Shown here: piece after piece, positions 35,738-44,553 of the stretch
Layout of the letters: each line of letters begins with the position of its first letter
Numbering within the stretch: position 1 is the stretch's first letter
Source of the DNA: Bacteroidales bacterium UBA5197
Lineage (GTDB): Bacteria > Bacteroidota > Bacteroidia > Bacteroidales > Lentimicrobiaceae
NCBI GenBank assembly: GCA_002412885.1
Contig: DHVX01000061.1
Coordinates: 190,638 to 254,637 of the forward strand
DNA: 64,000 nucleotides
Direction of reading: 5' to 3'
The notes under the pieces: model-generated
The model's database searches: none
Told to the model about the DNA's origin: nothing
Seen by the model: only the letters and a program-made list of their open reading frames with translations
Program-made: the position numbers and the translations under genes

Positions 35738-36988
35738 ATGTCAATTCCCAAGCCCGGCCGGAAGTTCTGGTACATCATCACCATCACCATTATTGCTATT
35801 GCAGCCAGTTGGTACTATTTTTCAAATGGCCGTCAGAAGGGCCCCTCAGTTACCTCAAAGGTTGAATTCGGCAACTTTTCTATCAATGTTACCACAAGCG
35901 GAGAACTTGAGGCAAAAAACTCAGAGAATATTCTTGGCCCCCCTGGTCTGAGGGAAGTGAGAATCTGGCAGGTTCAGATCAGCGATATTATACCTGAAGG
36001 TTCAATTGTTGACTCAGGTCAGTATATTGCCACACTCGACCGCACGGAAATAACCAACCGGATGAAGGATCTGGAAAGTGAACTTGAAAAACTTGAATCA
36101 CAGTTTATCAAAACAAAACTGGACACTTCGATGGACATGCGGGCTGCCCGCGAAGAGCTGATAAACCTGAAATATGCTTTGGAAGAGAGACAAATTACTG
36201 TGGATCAATCTATTTATGAACCACCGGCAACACAACGCCAGGCAAAAATAGAACTTGAGAAATCACAACGCGCATATGAACAGGCCGAAAAGAATTACAA
36301 ACTGCGTTCTGACAAAAACAATGCGAATATGCAGGAAGTGTATGCTTCCTATTCGCAGGCACAACGAAGGCTTGAGCAAATAAGAGATGTGCTCAAAGGC
36401 TTTACAGTTACGGCTCCCAAACCCGGAATGCTAATTTACAAACGCAACTGGGACGGCTCAAAAATGGGCATTGGTGCAACAATGAGTTCATGGGAAAATG
36501 TAGTGGCTACCCTTCCAAACCTCACAGAAATGATGTCGAAAACCTATGTTAACGAAATTGACATCAGCAAGATAAAAATCGGGCAGAAGGTAGAAATCGG
36601 AGTAGATGCTTTCCCTGAAATGAAGTATTCAGGTGAAGTTACCGAAGTGGCAAATATTGGCGAGCAAATGCGCAATTCCAATGCAAAAGTATTTGAAGTA
36701 AAAATCAGGGTTCATGAGTTTGACTCAATCCTTCGCCCTGCCATGACTACCAAAAACATTATAATCACCTCAATCATTCCTGACGTACTTTACCTTCCGA
36801 TTGAATGTGTGCACACCGCCGACACCATTTCGTTTGTTTACAGAGTAAGTGGACAGGTAAGGCAACAGATTAAAACCGGGGTTAGCAACGAAAACCAGAT
36901 TATTGTTAAAGAAGGACTCAAACAAGGTGATGAGGTTTACCTCTCTCCTCCGGAGAATGCGATAAACTGGAAACTTTCAACATTATAA
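35738..36988 (+). CDS. MacA/HlyD-type efflux adaptor protein
   Basis: 416 aa. One N-terminal membrane anchor (about 10-28, FWYIITITIIAIAASWYYF), a lipoyl/barrel-sandwich domain (SINVTTSGELEAKNSENI), a coiled-coil hairpin (about 100-220) and beta-barrel and membrane-proximal parts. It bridges an inner-membrane transporter and a TolC-type channel. It overlaps the permease gene by one base (TAATG), so translation is coupled. The following permease and channel complete a tripartite exporter apart from the ATPase. Confidence 0.88.
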   Translation: MSIPKPGRKFWYIITITIIAIAASWYYFSNGRQKGPSVTSKVEFGNFSINVTTSGELEAKNSENILGPPGLREVRIWQVQISDIIPEGSIVDSGQYIATLDRTEITNRMKDLESELEKLESQFIKTKLDTSMDMRAAREELINLKYALEERQITVDQSIYEPPATQRQAKIELEKSQRAYEQAEKNYKLRSDKNNANMQEVYASYSQAQRRLEQIRDVLKGFTVTAPKPGMLIYKRNWDGSKMGIGATMSSWENVVATLPNLTEMMSKTYVNEIDISKIKIGQKVEIGVDAFPEMKYSGEVTEVANIGEQMRNSNAKVFEVKIRVHEFDSILRPAMTTKNIIITSIIPDVLYLPIECVHTADTISFVYRVSGQVRQQIKTGVSNENQIIVKEGLKQGDEVYLSPPENAINWKLSTL

Positions 36989-38391
36989 TGCCTGTAACTC
37001 AAGCAAAAGCAATGAAGAAAAACTTCAATTTTGAACGCAGGCTCTATATACTCAACATAGCACTGGAAGCAGTTTTTGCCAATAAATTCAGGTCTATGCT
37101 CACTGCGCTGGGAATCATCTTCGGCGTAGCAGCAGTTATTGCTATGCTTGCCATCGGCAATGGGGCTAAGCAGGAAATTCTTGAACAGATGAAACTTGTG
37201 GGTGTAAACAACATCATCATTATGCCCAAAAATGAATCAAAACTTGAATCGGCCAAGGAAGAAAATGGGCAGGGAAAACAGGCCAGCAAAAAATTCTCGC
37301 CGGGTTTGTCATTATCTGATGCAGCTTCAATTGCTCAAATCATTCCTTCGGTAGCTAAAGTTAGCCCTGAAGTGATGTATGAATCGGTTATCATTTCAGA
37401 AGGTGTAAGCACATATGGAAAAGTAAGTGGTGTAACTCCTGACTTTTTCGACGTATTTAACCTTTCGCTGGATAGAGGTGAAATGTTTAATCTGGATCAG
37501 TTGCGCGATGGAAAAGCTGTGTGTATTCTAGGCGCAACCATTAAAGCCAAGCTTTTCCCCAATTCCGACCCCATCGGACAGCATGTAAAATGTGGCAATA
37601 TCTGGCTCAAGGTGACAGGCGTGTTGCAAAATCGCGCTGTATCCGCCGATCTTTCCGAAAATATGGGCATCAGCGATTACAACAATCAGGTTTATGCTCC
37701 TATTCAAACCATACTTCTGCGTTACCGCGACCGCTCTGTTGTAACAACTTCTATGGTCAGAGGCGGATCGAGCAGCACAGTTTTTATGGACGGAGGTATG
37801 ATGTCGTTCAACTCATCAGGAGATGGAAGTGAAGGACTCAGCAATCAGATTGACAAGATTGTGGTTCAGGTAAAAGAAACAGAAATGATCAGCCCGACTT
37901 CTGAAATAATTCAGCGGATGCTCAAACGGCGCCACTCAGGAGTTGATGATTTTGAAATAAAAGTTCCCGAACTTCTGCTTAAGCAGGAACAACGCACCAA
38001 GGACATCTTTAACATTGTACTCGGAGCCATTGCAAGCATCTCGCTGATTGTCGGTGGTATCGGCATTATGAACATTATGCTCGCTTCAGTAATGGAGCGT
38101 ACCAAAGAGATTGGAATCCGCATGGCTACCGGCGCAACACGCAAAGATGTGGTGTTTCAGTTTCTGAGCGAAGCTACTTTCATCAGTGTTTCTGGTGGAA
38201 TTATCGGAATCTTTCTGGGACTGGCATTGGCTAAAATTATTATGGAAGTAGCTGACATTCTTACCATTGTATCTGTGGCTTCGATTGTTATTTCATTCGG
38301 GGTGTCTGCAACGGTTGGAATTGTTTTCGGATATATGCCTGCGAAAAAAGCGGCCTCGCAGGATCCAGTTACTTCACTCAGATATGAATAA
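36988..38391 (+). CDS. MacB-like ABC exporter permease without ATPase domain
   Basis: 467 aa. One helix near the N-terminus (about 35-60, FRSMLTALGIIFGVAAVIAM), a MacB periplasmic core domain (about 70-325) and three C-terminal helices of the FtsX type (IASISLIVGGIGIMNIMLAS, MERTKEIGIRMATGATRKDV). In E. coli MacB an ATPase is fused in front; here it is missing and no partner ATPase is adjacent. A second in-frame ATG at 37015 is a possible start. Predicted to export a small molecule or peptide with the adaptor and TolC-like channel. Confidence 0.87.
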   Translation: MPVTQAKAMKKNFNFERRLYILNIALEAVFANKFRSMLTALGIIFGVAAVIAMLAIGNGAKQEILEQMKLVGVNNIIIMPKNESKLESAKEENGQGKQASKKFSPGLSLSDAASIAQIIPSVAKVSPEVMYESVIISEGVSTYGKVSGVTPDFFDVFNLSLDRGEMFNLDQLRDGKAVCILGATIKAKLFPNSDPIGQHVKCGNIWLKVTGVLQNRAVSADLSENMGISDYNNQVYAPIQTILLRYRDRSVVTTSMVRGGSSSTVFMDGGMMSFNSSGDGSEGLSNQIDKIVVQVKETEMISPTSEIIQRMLKRRHSGVDDFEIKVPELLLKQEQRTKDIFNIVLGAIASISLIVGGIGIMNIMLASVMERTKEIGIRMATGATRKDVVFQFLSEATFISVSGGIIGIFLGLALAKIIMEVADILTIVSVASIVISFGVSATVGIVFGYMPAKKAASQDPVTSLRYE

Positions 38392-38449
38392 ATCCAGACA
38401 TACAATTTAGTCTGTTCACAAAAATACTAACCATAACCGAACTATCCGG

Positions 38450-39937
38450 ATGAAGGTTCTCACTACACTGGTCTTAACCACAATACTGACTGCAATTTCG
38501 TTCAGTCTCCACAGTCAGAATCAGGTAAGAATGCTCTCTCTGAGCGATGTTGTTGAAATAGCCAAAAAGCAATCGCCTGATGCACTTGCTTCTCAGCACA
38601 GATTCAGGAGCAGTTACTGGCAATTCAGGAATTACAAAGCAGGCCTCATGCCCATGCTGACATTTGACGGGACGCTTCCCAGCCTGAGCCGAAGCATTGA
38701 GAAAATCACAACGCCCGAAGGCGATTTCTTTTACAACAGGAATCTTGCCACCTATACAGCCGGAATGTCACTTACCAAAAACATCGGACTTACCGGCGGT
38801 CAGATTTTTCTTAATTCTGATCTTCAACGCATTGACATTTTCGGCGACAGTACCCGAACCTCCTACCTTTCTTCGCCCCTGAATATCGGCATAAGCCAGC
38901 CTTTGTTCAACTACAACCCCTACAAATGGGCAAAAAAGGTTGAACCCATGCGTTACAACGAAGCAGAGAGACGTTATATTGAAGATGTGGAGCAGATCAA
39001 CATCAACGCTTCCAATCTCTTTTTCAGCCTGCTTGATGCACAAATCCGACTGAGAATACAACAACTCAATCTGGCAAACAACGACACCCTTTATCAGATT
39101 GCACGGGGTCGTTTCAATATTGGCACAATTGCCGAAAATGAACTGCTGCAGATTGAGCTTAGCCTTCTCAATGCTCAATCGGCGGTTGAAAGTGCAAGCC
39201 TTGATGTGCAGGTTAAAACATTCAGCCTGAAATCATTTCTGCGGTTGCCCGAAGATATGACGCTGGAACTGATATCTCCTACTGCACCGGAAGCCCCTTC
39301 CATCGATCCGCAGCTTGCCGTTAGCGAAGCCCGCGAAAACCGTTCCGACGCACTGGCTTACGAGCGACGCATGATTGTGGCCGAAAGTGGCGTAAACAGA
39401 GCAAAAACCGAAAACCGCTTCAATGCCAACCTTTTCGCGGTGTATGGGCTAACCCAGAGCACCTCAGACTTTAGCAATGTTTACAGAAATCCCCAGGAAC
39501 AGCAAAGGCTGGTTCTTGGTGTGCAGATTCCGATACTTGACTGGGGGCTGACCCGTGGGAAAATCAAACTGGCAGAATCAGACCGCGATCTCGAAACCAC
39601 CGCCATTCAGCAGGAAATGGTTGATTTCGATCAGCAGATTTTCCTTAAAGTAATGCAGTTTAATATGCAACGCAATCAACTGGCCATCGCGGCAAAAAGT
39701 GATACCGTGGCAGTAAAGCGTTACGAAGTAACTAAACAGCGCTACCTTATCGGCAAAATAGGCATCATTGATCTGAATCTGGCCCAGACCGAAAAAGACA
39801 ATGCCCAACAGGGATATATAGCCGCACTTTCATCGTATTGGCGAAGCTTTTATGAGCTGCGCAAACTCACCCTTTACGATTTTGTTGCCGGCAGAAGAAT
39901 TATCTTTAATTTCAACGATATTCCGGATGTGGAATAG
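38450..39937 (+). CDS. TolC-family outer-membrane efflux channel
   Basis: 495 aa. Signal peptide (about 1-24), then two OEP repeats made of long helices with beta-strands: LSLSDVVEIAKKQSPDALAS at the start of repeat one, and SEARENRSDALAYERRMIVA in repeat two. No lipobox. It forms the outer-membrane exit duct for the adaptor and permease encoded immediately before. Confidence 0.9.
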   Translation: MKVLTTLVLTTILTAISFSLHSQNQVRMLSLSDVVEIAKKQSPDALASQHRFRSSYWQFRNYKAGLMPMLTFDGTLPSLSRSIEKITTPEGDFFYNRNLATYTAGMSLTKNIGLTGGQIFLNSDLQRIDIFGDSTRTSYLSSPLNIGISQPLFNYNPYKWAKKVEPMRYNEAERRYIEDVEQININASNLFFSLLDAQIRLRIQQLNLANNDTLYQIARGRFNIGTIAENELLQIELSLLNAQSAVESASLDVQVKTFSLKSFLRLPEDMTLELISPTAPEAPSIDPQLAVSEARENRSDALAYERRMIVAESGVNRAKTENRFNANLFAVYGLTQSTSDFSNVYRNPQEQQRLVLGVQIPILDWGLTRGKIKLAESDRDLETTAIQQEMVDFDQQIFLKVMQFNMQRNQLAIAAKSDTVAVKRYEVTKQRYLIGKIGIIDLNLAQTEKDNAQQGYIAALSSYWRSFYELRKLTLYDFVAGRRIIFNFNDIPDVE

Positions 39938-40074
39938 GTGAATCGCTGAAAAGGGTAAACTGCATCTTCTCAAAGTCTGCTTTTCCTTTTATGACCAGAT
40001 AATTGCTTACTCAGAAGGCTCTGTTTTTCTTATCCTTATTTTTTGCACTTTTGTGCTCATAATTTATTTGGTTT

Positions 40075-40905
40075 ATGACTAACGATATCCCCAATTCCGT
40101 TATACTTTTTGCTTTCGGACTTACCGTATTTGCCGGACTTGCAACCGGAATTGGTGCAGCTGTTGCATTCTTTGCAAAAAAGACAAATACCCGCCTGCTT
40201 TCCACGTCACTGGGTTTCTCCGCCGGGGTTATGATCTATGTTTCCATGATAGAAATATTCCCAAAAGCAAAGGCAAGTCTGGTTGCTGAACTTGGTGAAT
40301 TACAGGGCTATACCTATACCGTGATTGCCTTTTTCGGAGGAATACTCATTTCGGCAATTATCGATAAGCTTGTACCATCCGGACAAAATCCGCACGAACA
40401 GGTATCGCTCAGCGATATTCAGGATGTTCAGCAAGATATAAAAAAGAAGAAAAAAGCATTATACCGCATGGGTATCTTTTCGGCCATTGCAATTGCCATC
40501 CACAACTTTCCCGAAGGATTGGCAACCTTCTTCTCTGCTATTGAAGATCCGGCTTTGGGTATCAGCGTTGCAATTGCTGTCGCCATTCATAATATTCCTG
40601 AAGGTATCGCAGTATCTATTCCTGTTTATTATTCAACCGAGAACCGGAAGAAAGCATTCTTTCTCTCCTTCCTTTCGGGATTGGCTGAGCCTGTTGGCGC
40701 ACTTTTCGGCTACTTTTTTCTTCTCCCCTATTTCAACGGAATTACCTTCGGAATTACATTTGCAATTGTAGCCGGCATCATGGTATTTATATCACTTGAC
40801 GAGCTATTGCCCACTGCCGAACAATATGGCGAGCACCACCTGGCCATTTATGGCCTTATCGCCGGAATGGCTGTAATGGCTGTTAGTTTGTTGCTGTTCG
40901 TCTGA
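40075..40905 (+). CDS. zupT: ZIP-family zinc transporter ZupT
   Basis: 276 aa, about eight membrane helices. The metal-site motifs are intact: HNFPEGLATF on one helix and HNIPEGIAVSIPV on the next. A cytoplasmic loop (about 105-135) contains HEQ and a lysine-rich KKKKKA stretch. Imports zinc and possibly other divalent metals. Start ATG at 40075. The AlkB-like gene follows after 12 bp in the same direction. Confidence 0.95.
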   Translation: MTNDIPNSVILFAFGLTVFAGLATGIGAAVAFFAKKTNTRLLSTSLGFSAGVMIYVSMIEIFPKAKASLVAELGELQGYTYTVIAFFGGILISAIIDKLVPSGQNPHEQVSLSDIQDVQQDIKKKKKALYRMGIFSAIAIAIHNFPEGLATFFSAIEDPALGISVAIAVAIHNIPEGIAVSIPVYYSTENRKKAFFLSFLSGLAEPVGALFGYFFLLPYFNGITFGITFAIVAGIMVFISLDELLPTAEQYGEHHLAIYGLIAGMAVMAVSLLLFV

Positions 40906-40917
40906 TACAGCTGCCGG

Positions 40918-41541
40918 ATGCTCCTTTTTAACGACATATCCCACGACCCACGACATATTCCGGTTAAAGACGGAAAACTAATCTATTTGCCGGGATTTAT
41001 TGATGGAACAGCCTCAGAAAATCTTCTTGATAATCTCAGGAAAGAAATCATCTGGAAACAGGAAACACTGAAAATTTTCGGGCGTCAACACCTTACTCCC
41101 CGGCTTACTGCCTGGTATGGAGATCCGGGAATGACTTACAGCTATTCAGGATTAAAACTTCAGCCTGCGGAATGGACTCACACATTGCAGGAAGTGAAGA
41201 AACAAATTGAACAGAAACTAAACTTTACTTTCAATTCCGTTTTATTAAACTGGTATCGGAATGGCAACGACAGCATGGGCTGGCATGCAGATGATGAAAA
41301 GGAGCTAGGCAAAAACCCGGTCATTGCGAGCCTGAGTCTGGGTAAGGCCCGTTTTTTGCATTTCCGGCGAAAAGACAATCATAAAGACTCATTCAAAATT
41401 CTGCTTGAAAACGGAAGTCTTCTCATTATGAGTGAAACCTTACAGCATTATTGGCAACATGCATTGCCAAAATCCTCCAAGCCCATGGGTGAACGCATGA
41501 ATCTGACTTTCAGAAGTATTTTTCCAGGAAAGAATACTTAA
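40918..41541 (+). CDS. AlkB-like 2-oxoglutarate/Fe(II) dioxygenase
   Basis: 207 aa. Iron ligands appear as H123 and D125 (GWHADDEKELG) and H181 (YWQHALPKS); the 2-oxoglutarate-binding arginines are in RMNLTFRS. NWYRNGNDSMGWH is typical of the ALKBH2/3-like group of DNA repair demethylases. Likely reverses N-alkyl damage in DNA or RNA. It appears to be co-transcribed with zupT. Confidence 0.9.
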   Translation: MLLFNDISHDPRHIPVKDGKLIYLPGFIDGTASENLLDNLRKEIIWKQETLKIFGRQHLTPRLTAWYGDPGMTYSYSGLKLQPAEWTHTLQEVKKQIEQKLNFTFNSVLLNWYRNGNDSMGWHADDEKELGKNPVIASLSLGKARFLHFRRKDNHKDSFKILLENGSLLIMSETLQHYWQHALPKSSKPMGERMNLTFRSIFPGKNT

Positions 41542-41599
41542 GAATAAATTACAACGTAATTCATTCGCTATTTTTACCATTAAAGGAAGGGTAGCCTTT

Positions 41600-41626
41600 C
41601 AACTTGTGCAAAAATTGCACAAGTTG
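41600..41626. promoter_or_regulatory. Perfect 27-nt palindrome, operator or terminator
   Basis: Arms CAACTTGTGCAA (41600-41611) and TTGCACAAGTTG (41615-41626) with a 3-nt loop AAA: 12 perfect base pairs. It is 59 bp past the AlkB-like gene and 213 bp before the RhuM-Fic gene. The following ATTTTCTT is only a weak U-tract, so a terminator is possible but not clear. The core GTGCAA/TTGCAC recurs upstream of the AAA ATPase gene at 42927-42948. A second palindrome TCTTGAATTCAAGA follows at 41636-41649. Confidence 0.6.
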
Positions 41627-41738
41627 ATTTTCTTGTCTTGAATTCAAGAATAAATCATTAGCCACCATTTCGGAACACATTGAAATGCATAGTTTTTAAA
41701 GTTATTTTACCGAGGGATTTAAACGCGCTCCGAAAACC

Positions 41739-41768
41739 CAAACGTTTCAATGCCAAACGTTACAATGC
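41739..41768. repeat. 15-bp tandem repeat, two copies
   Basis: CAAACGTTTCAATGC (41739-41753) followed directly by CAAACGTTACAATGC (41754-41768), one mismatch. It lies 70-100 bp upstream of the RhuM-Fic start, before its -7 box. Possible regulator-binding direct repeat. Confidence 0.55.
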
Positions 41769-41816
41769 ACTAAAATAAACAATCTGTAAAACTGGGAATA
41801 TGGGAAATAAGATTTG

Positions 41817-41824
41817 TATATTTG
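41817..41824 (+). promoter_or_regulatory. -7 box of the RhuM-Fic gene
   Basis: TATATTTG, full TAnnTTTG match, 14 bp before the ATG at 41839. It lies in ATTTGTATATTTGAGAAAAT, which closely matches a stretch at 46224-46246 in the same island. No good -33. Confidence 0.5.
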
Positions 41825-41838
41825 AGAAAATTTAAGAA

Positions 41839-42822
41839 ATGGAGAACTCAAATATTAAAATATACCAGCTAGAAGACGGGAAAACTGAAATTAATGTACA
41901 ATTAGACCATGAAACTGTTTGGTTGAATTTAAATCAGATAGTTGATTTGTTTGAACGTGATAAGTCTGTGATATCCCGTCATATAAACAATATTTTTAAA
42001 GAGAAAGAACTGTCAAAAGATTCAGTTGTTGCAAAAAAAGCAACAACTGCTTCTGATGGCAAAACTTATCAAGTAGATTATTATAATCTTGATGTAATTA
42101 TCTCTGTTGGTTATCGGATTAAGTCCATGAGAGGAACTCAATTTAGAATCTGGGCAAATCAGATTATTAAAGAGTATTTGATTAAAGGATATTCGCTCAA
42201 CCAAAAAAGACTAGAGCAAAAAAAAGAGCAACTTCAAGAACTGCAGCATTCTGTTAAAATACTTGGAAAAGTGCTGAGTTACAAAACCCTATCAAATGAC
42301 GAGAGCACTGGATTGCTGAAAATAATTTCCGATTATGCGTATGCTTTGGATATTTTAGACCAATACGATTATCAAAGGCTTGAAATTAAAGATACGTCCG
42401 GAAAAGAGACATATCAGTTAACTTATGACGAAGCAATTAAACAAATAAGAATTGCAAAAAAGGCTCATGGCAACAGTGATTTGTTCGGACGTGAAAAAGA
42501 TGATTCTTTTAGAAGTTCCGTATCTACAATTTATCAGACTTTTGGAGGACAAGATTTATACCCCAGCATCGAGGAAAAAGCTTCGCATTTATTGTACTTC
42601 ATTACAAAGAATCATTCATTTTCTGATGGGAATAAAAGGATCGCCGCATTTTTATTCCTTTATTTTTTAGAAAGAAATGGAATTTTATTTGATAAAAACG
42701 GAAATAAAAGAATTGCAGATAACACTCTGGTTGCGTTGACCTTAATGATAGCTGTAAGCAGACCGGATGAAAAAGATACAATGACAAAAGTTATCGTAAA
42801 TCTTATAAATAGAAACAATTAA
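41839..42822 (+). CDS. RhuM-like N-terminal domain fused to a Fic/Doc domain
   Basis: 327 aa. The N-terminal ~140 residues match the RhuM (virulence-protein) family: TVWLNLNQIVDLFERDKSVI, YNLDVIISVGYRIKSMRGTQ and FRIWANQIIKEYLIKGYSLN. The C-terminal part carries a complete Fic motif HSFSDGNKRIAAF (259-271), with catalytic His259 and the GNKR phosphate loop. Fic proteins move AMP or phosphate onto target proteins; in Doc they act as toxins. There is no obvious adjacent antitoxin and no clear inhibitory (S/T)xxxE(G/N) helix. Commonly found in mobile and defence islands. The gene is A+T-rich compared with its neighbours. Confidence 0.88.
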   Translation: MENSNIKIYQLEDGKTEINVQLDHETVWLNLNQIVDLFERDKSVISRHINNIFKEKELSKDSVVAKKATTASDGKTYQVDYYNLDVIISVGYRIKSMRGTQFRIWANQIIKEYLIKGYSLNQKRLEQKKEQLQELQHSVKILGKVLSYKTLSNDESTGLLKIISDYAYALDILDQYDYQRLEIKDTSGKETYQLTYDEAIKQIRIAKKAHGNSDLFGREKDDSFRSSVSTIYQTFGGQDLYPSIEEKASHLLYFITKNHSFSDGNKRIAAFLFLYFLERNGILFDKNGNKRIADNTLVALTLMIAVSRPDEKDTMTKVIVNLINRNN

Positions 42823-42869
42823 CACATGGCTATAACCATATCTTCATGTGGCTGAAGTGCACAGACGTG
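42818..42869. repeat. Stop-codon-linked repeat A, copy 1
   Basis: Beginning at the ATTAAC that contains the RhuM-Fic stop codon, this stretch aligns base for base, without gaps for about 43 nt, with 45458-45508, which starts at the stop codon of another island gene. The best block is CTTCAtGTgGCtGAAGTGC, a short hairpin (CTTCA/TGAAG). Confidence 0.55.
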
Positions 42870-42926
42870 GAAGATTAGGTCATCTTTATTAAAAAAAGAA
42901 TGATTTGACCCGACAATAATCACCAT

Positions 42927-42980
42927 ATTGCACTATTGATTGTGCAATTATTCGTATTTATTGCTCATTTTGTTGTGCAT
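42927..42980. promoter_or_regulatory. Repeated GTGCAA half-sites at the AAA ATPase promoter
   Basis: ATTGCAC (42927-42933) and GTGCAAT (42942-42948) form a 7-bp inverted repeat with 8-bp spacing. A third half-site GTGCAT lies at 42975-42980, 33 bp from the second and between the -33 and -7 boxes. Placement around the promoter suggests a repressor-type operator. Confidence 0.5.
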
Positions 42981-42992
42981 TTTGTATCTTTG
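42961..42992 (+). promoter_or_regulatory. Promoter of the AAA ATPase gene
   Basis: TTG (42961-42963), 21-bp spacer, TATCTTTG (42985-42992), a full -7 match. The ATG at 43016 follows 23 bp later. Confidence 0.7.
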
Positions 42993-43015
42993 TGAAAAAA
43001 TAGTTTATCAAAGCC

Positions 43016-44185
43016 ATGAGAACACTTTATCAGAAATTTGAAACGCTTCTGCAAAATACGACCACAGACTTTAAACGTTATTTATACGATGAGGTCTCGT
43101 GGGAAAGTCGGATGATTGGTATTATTGGTGCCCGGGGTGTTGGTAAAACAACGATGGTTTTGCAACATATCAAGGAAAATTTAGACACCAAAAAAGCCCT
43201 GTATGTATCAGCGGATGACATGTATTTTGTTGATAACAAGCTTCTTGATTTGGCTGATGACTTCTACAAGAATGCCGGAGAATATTTATTTATTGACGAA
43301 ATACATAAATACCCTGACTGGTCACGCGAATTAAAAAATATTTACGATTCATTTCCAACCCTTAAAATTGTATTTACTGGTTCTTCTGTACTTGATATAC
43401 TTAAAGGTTCTTCCGATTTAAGTCGTCGTGCCATAATCTACAAACTGCATGGGCTCTCATTTCGGGAATATCTGAAACTATTCCATAATTACGAGACTGA
43501 AGTTTATTCGTTAAAACAAATAGTCAATAACGAAGTGAAGCTTGAGAATATAAAACATCCTTTACCCTTGTTCAATGATTACCTGAAACGCGGCTACTAC
43601 CCTTTCGGACTTGAAAATGAAATGAATTTACGCTTGGGACAAATCATTGTACAAACATTGGAAACAGATATTCCGCAATATGCAAACTTAAACGTGGGAA
43701 CAAGCCGCAAACTGAAACGTTTGCTTTCCATTATCGCCGAAAGCGTGCCTTTTAAACCTAATTTCACCAAAATATCAGAGATAATTAATGTAAGCCGGAA
43801 TTCCCTGGAAGATTATTTTTCGTATATGGAAAAAGCCGGACTAATTGGGCAGTTACGCACTGAAACAAGCGGAATTCGTGGATTAGGAAAGGTTGATAAA
43901 GTGTATTTGGATAATACGAATATCATTTTAAATCTGGTTGGAGATAAATCAAATGCAGGGAATATACGCGAAACTTTCTTCTTCAATCAAATGCGGGTAA
44001 AAAATGATGTAATATCATCAGAAAAAGCCGATTTCGTCATTGAAGATTATACGTTTGAAGTTGGTGGAAAAAACAAGCAGCAAAAACAAATTGAAAAGGA
44101 TGGCAAATCATTTATTGTTAAAGATGATATTGAATTTGGTTACCTCAATGTAATACCACTCTGGGCCTTTGGATTAAATTATTAG
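43016..44185 (+). CDS. AAA+ ATPase with DUF4143 domain
   Basis: 389 aa. Walker A GARGVGKTT (38-46), Walker B YLFIDEIHKYPDW (about 89-101), sensor IVFTGSSVLDIL, and the typical DUF4143 C-terminal region (PFKPNFTKISEIINVSRNSL, LEDYFSYMEKAGLI) with a nuclease-like tail (EKADFVIEDYTFEVGGKNKQ). Family members are very common single-gene accessory ATPases in Bacteroidota; the function is not established. Own promoter with GTGCAA-type half-sites. It lies between two other island genes with no operon link. Confidence 0.9.
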   Translation: MRTLYQKFETLLQNTTTDFKRYLYDEVSWESRMIGIIGARGVGKTTMVLQHIKENLDTKKALYVSADDMYFVDNKLLDLADDFYKNAGEYLFIDEIHKYPDWSRELKNIYDSFPTLKIVFTGSSVLDILKGSSDLSRRAIIYKLHGLSFREYLKLFHNYETEVYSLKQIVNNEVKLENIKHPLPLFNDYLKRGYYPFGLENEMNLRLGQIIVQTLETDIPQYANLNVGTSRKLKRLLSIIAESVPFKPNFTKISEIINVSRNSLEDYFSYMEKAGLIGQLRTETSGIRGLGKVDKVYLDNTNIILNLVGDKSNAGNIRETFFFNQMRVKNDVISSEKADFVIEDYTFEVGGKNKQQKQIEKDGKSFIVKDDIEFGYLNVIPLWAFGLNY

Positions 44186-44553
44186 TGAACGATATTAGTA
44201 AATTTTAACCGATGGCAGCGAAGTCATGCGGAGAATAAACGGAGTTTTAACCGCATTTTTTGCGGAGTGCAAGGAGGACGAGGTACAAAATACGAACTGA
44301 AATCAAGTGAATAATTATAAGCCAATTTCACAACCAATACTCCGACAGAAAATGTCCACCCCAAATCACAAGCCGATTAGGTCTGAAAAATATCCCTTTA
44401 CTTTCATTACATGAATTTGGTTTGGATATTTAAAATCTTCATATATTTGCTTAACAAACCTGAGATGACTTAATATCAATGTGAATTCAGGTGGAACAAA
44501 TGCGGAATAATGCTTATATTCAATAGTTTAATAACCGTTAAAAATACAGCATC
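44186..44553. other. Intergenic region in the accessory island
   Basis: 368 bp without a supported gene. It has repeated GCGGAG words and a small hairpin CCGCA-TTTTT-TGCGG (about 44252-44266). A 24-codon ATG reading frame starting near 44227 has no recognisable product. At the 3' end is a promoter (44421-44449) for the following T9SS protein, giving a leader of about 100 nt. Confidence 0.5.
44421..44449 (+). promoter_or_regulatory. Promoter of the 302-aa T9SS protein gene
   Basis: TTTG (44421-44424), 17-bp spacer, TATATTTG (44442-44449). Full consensus. The ATG is at 44554, so the 5' leader would be about 100 nt. Confidence 0.65.
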
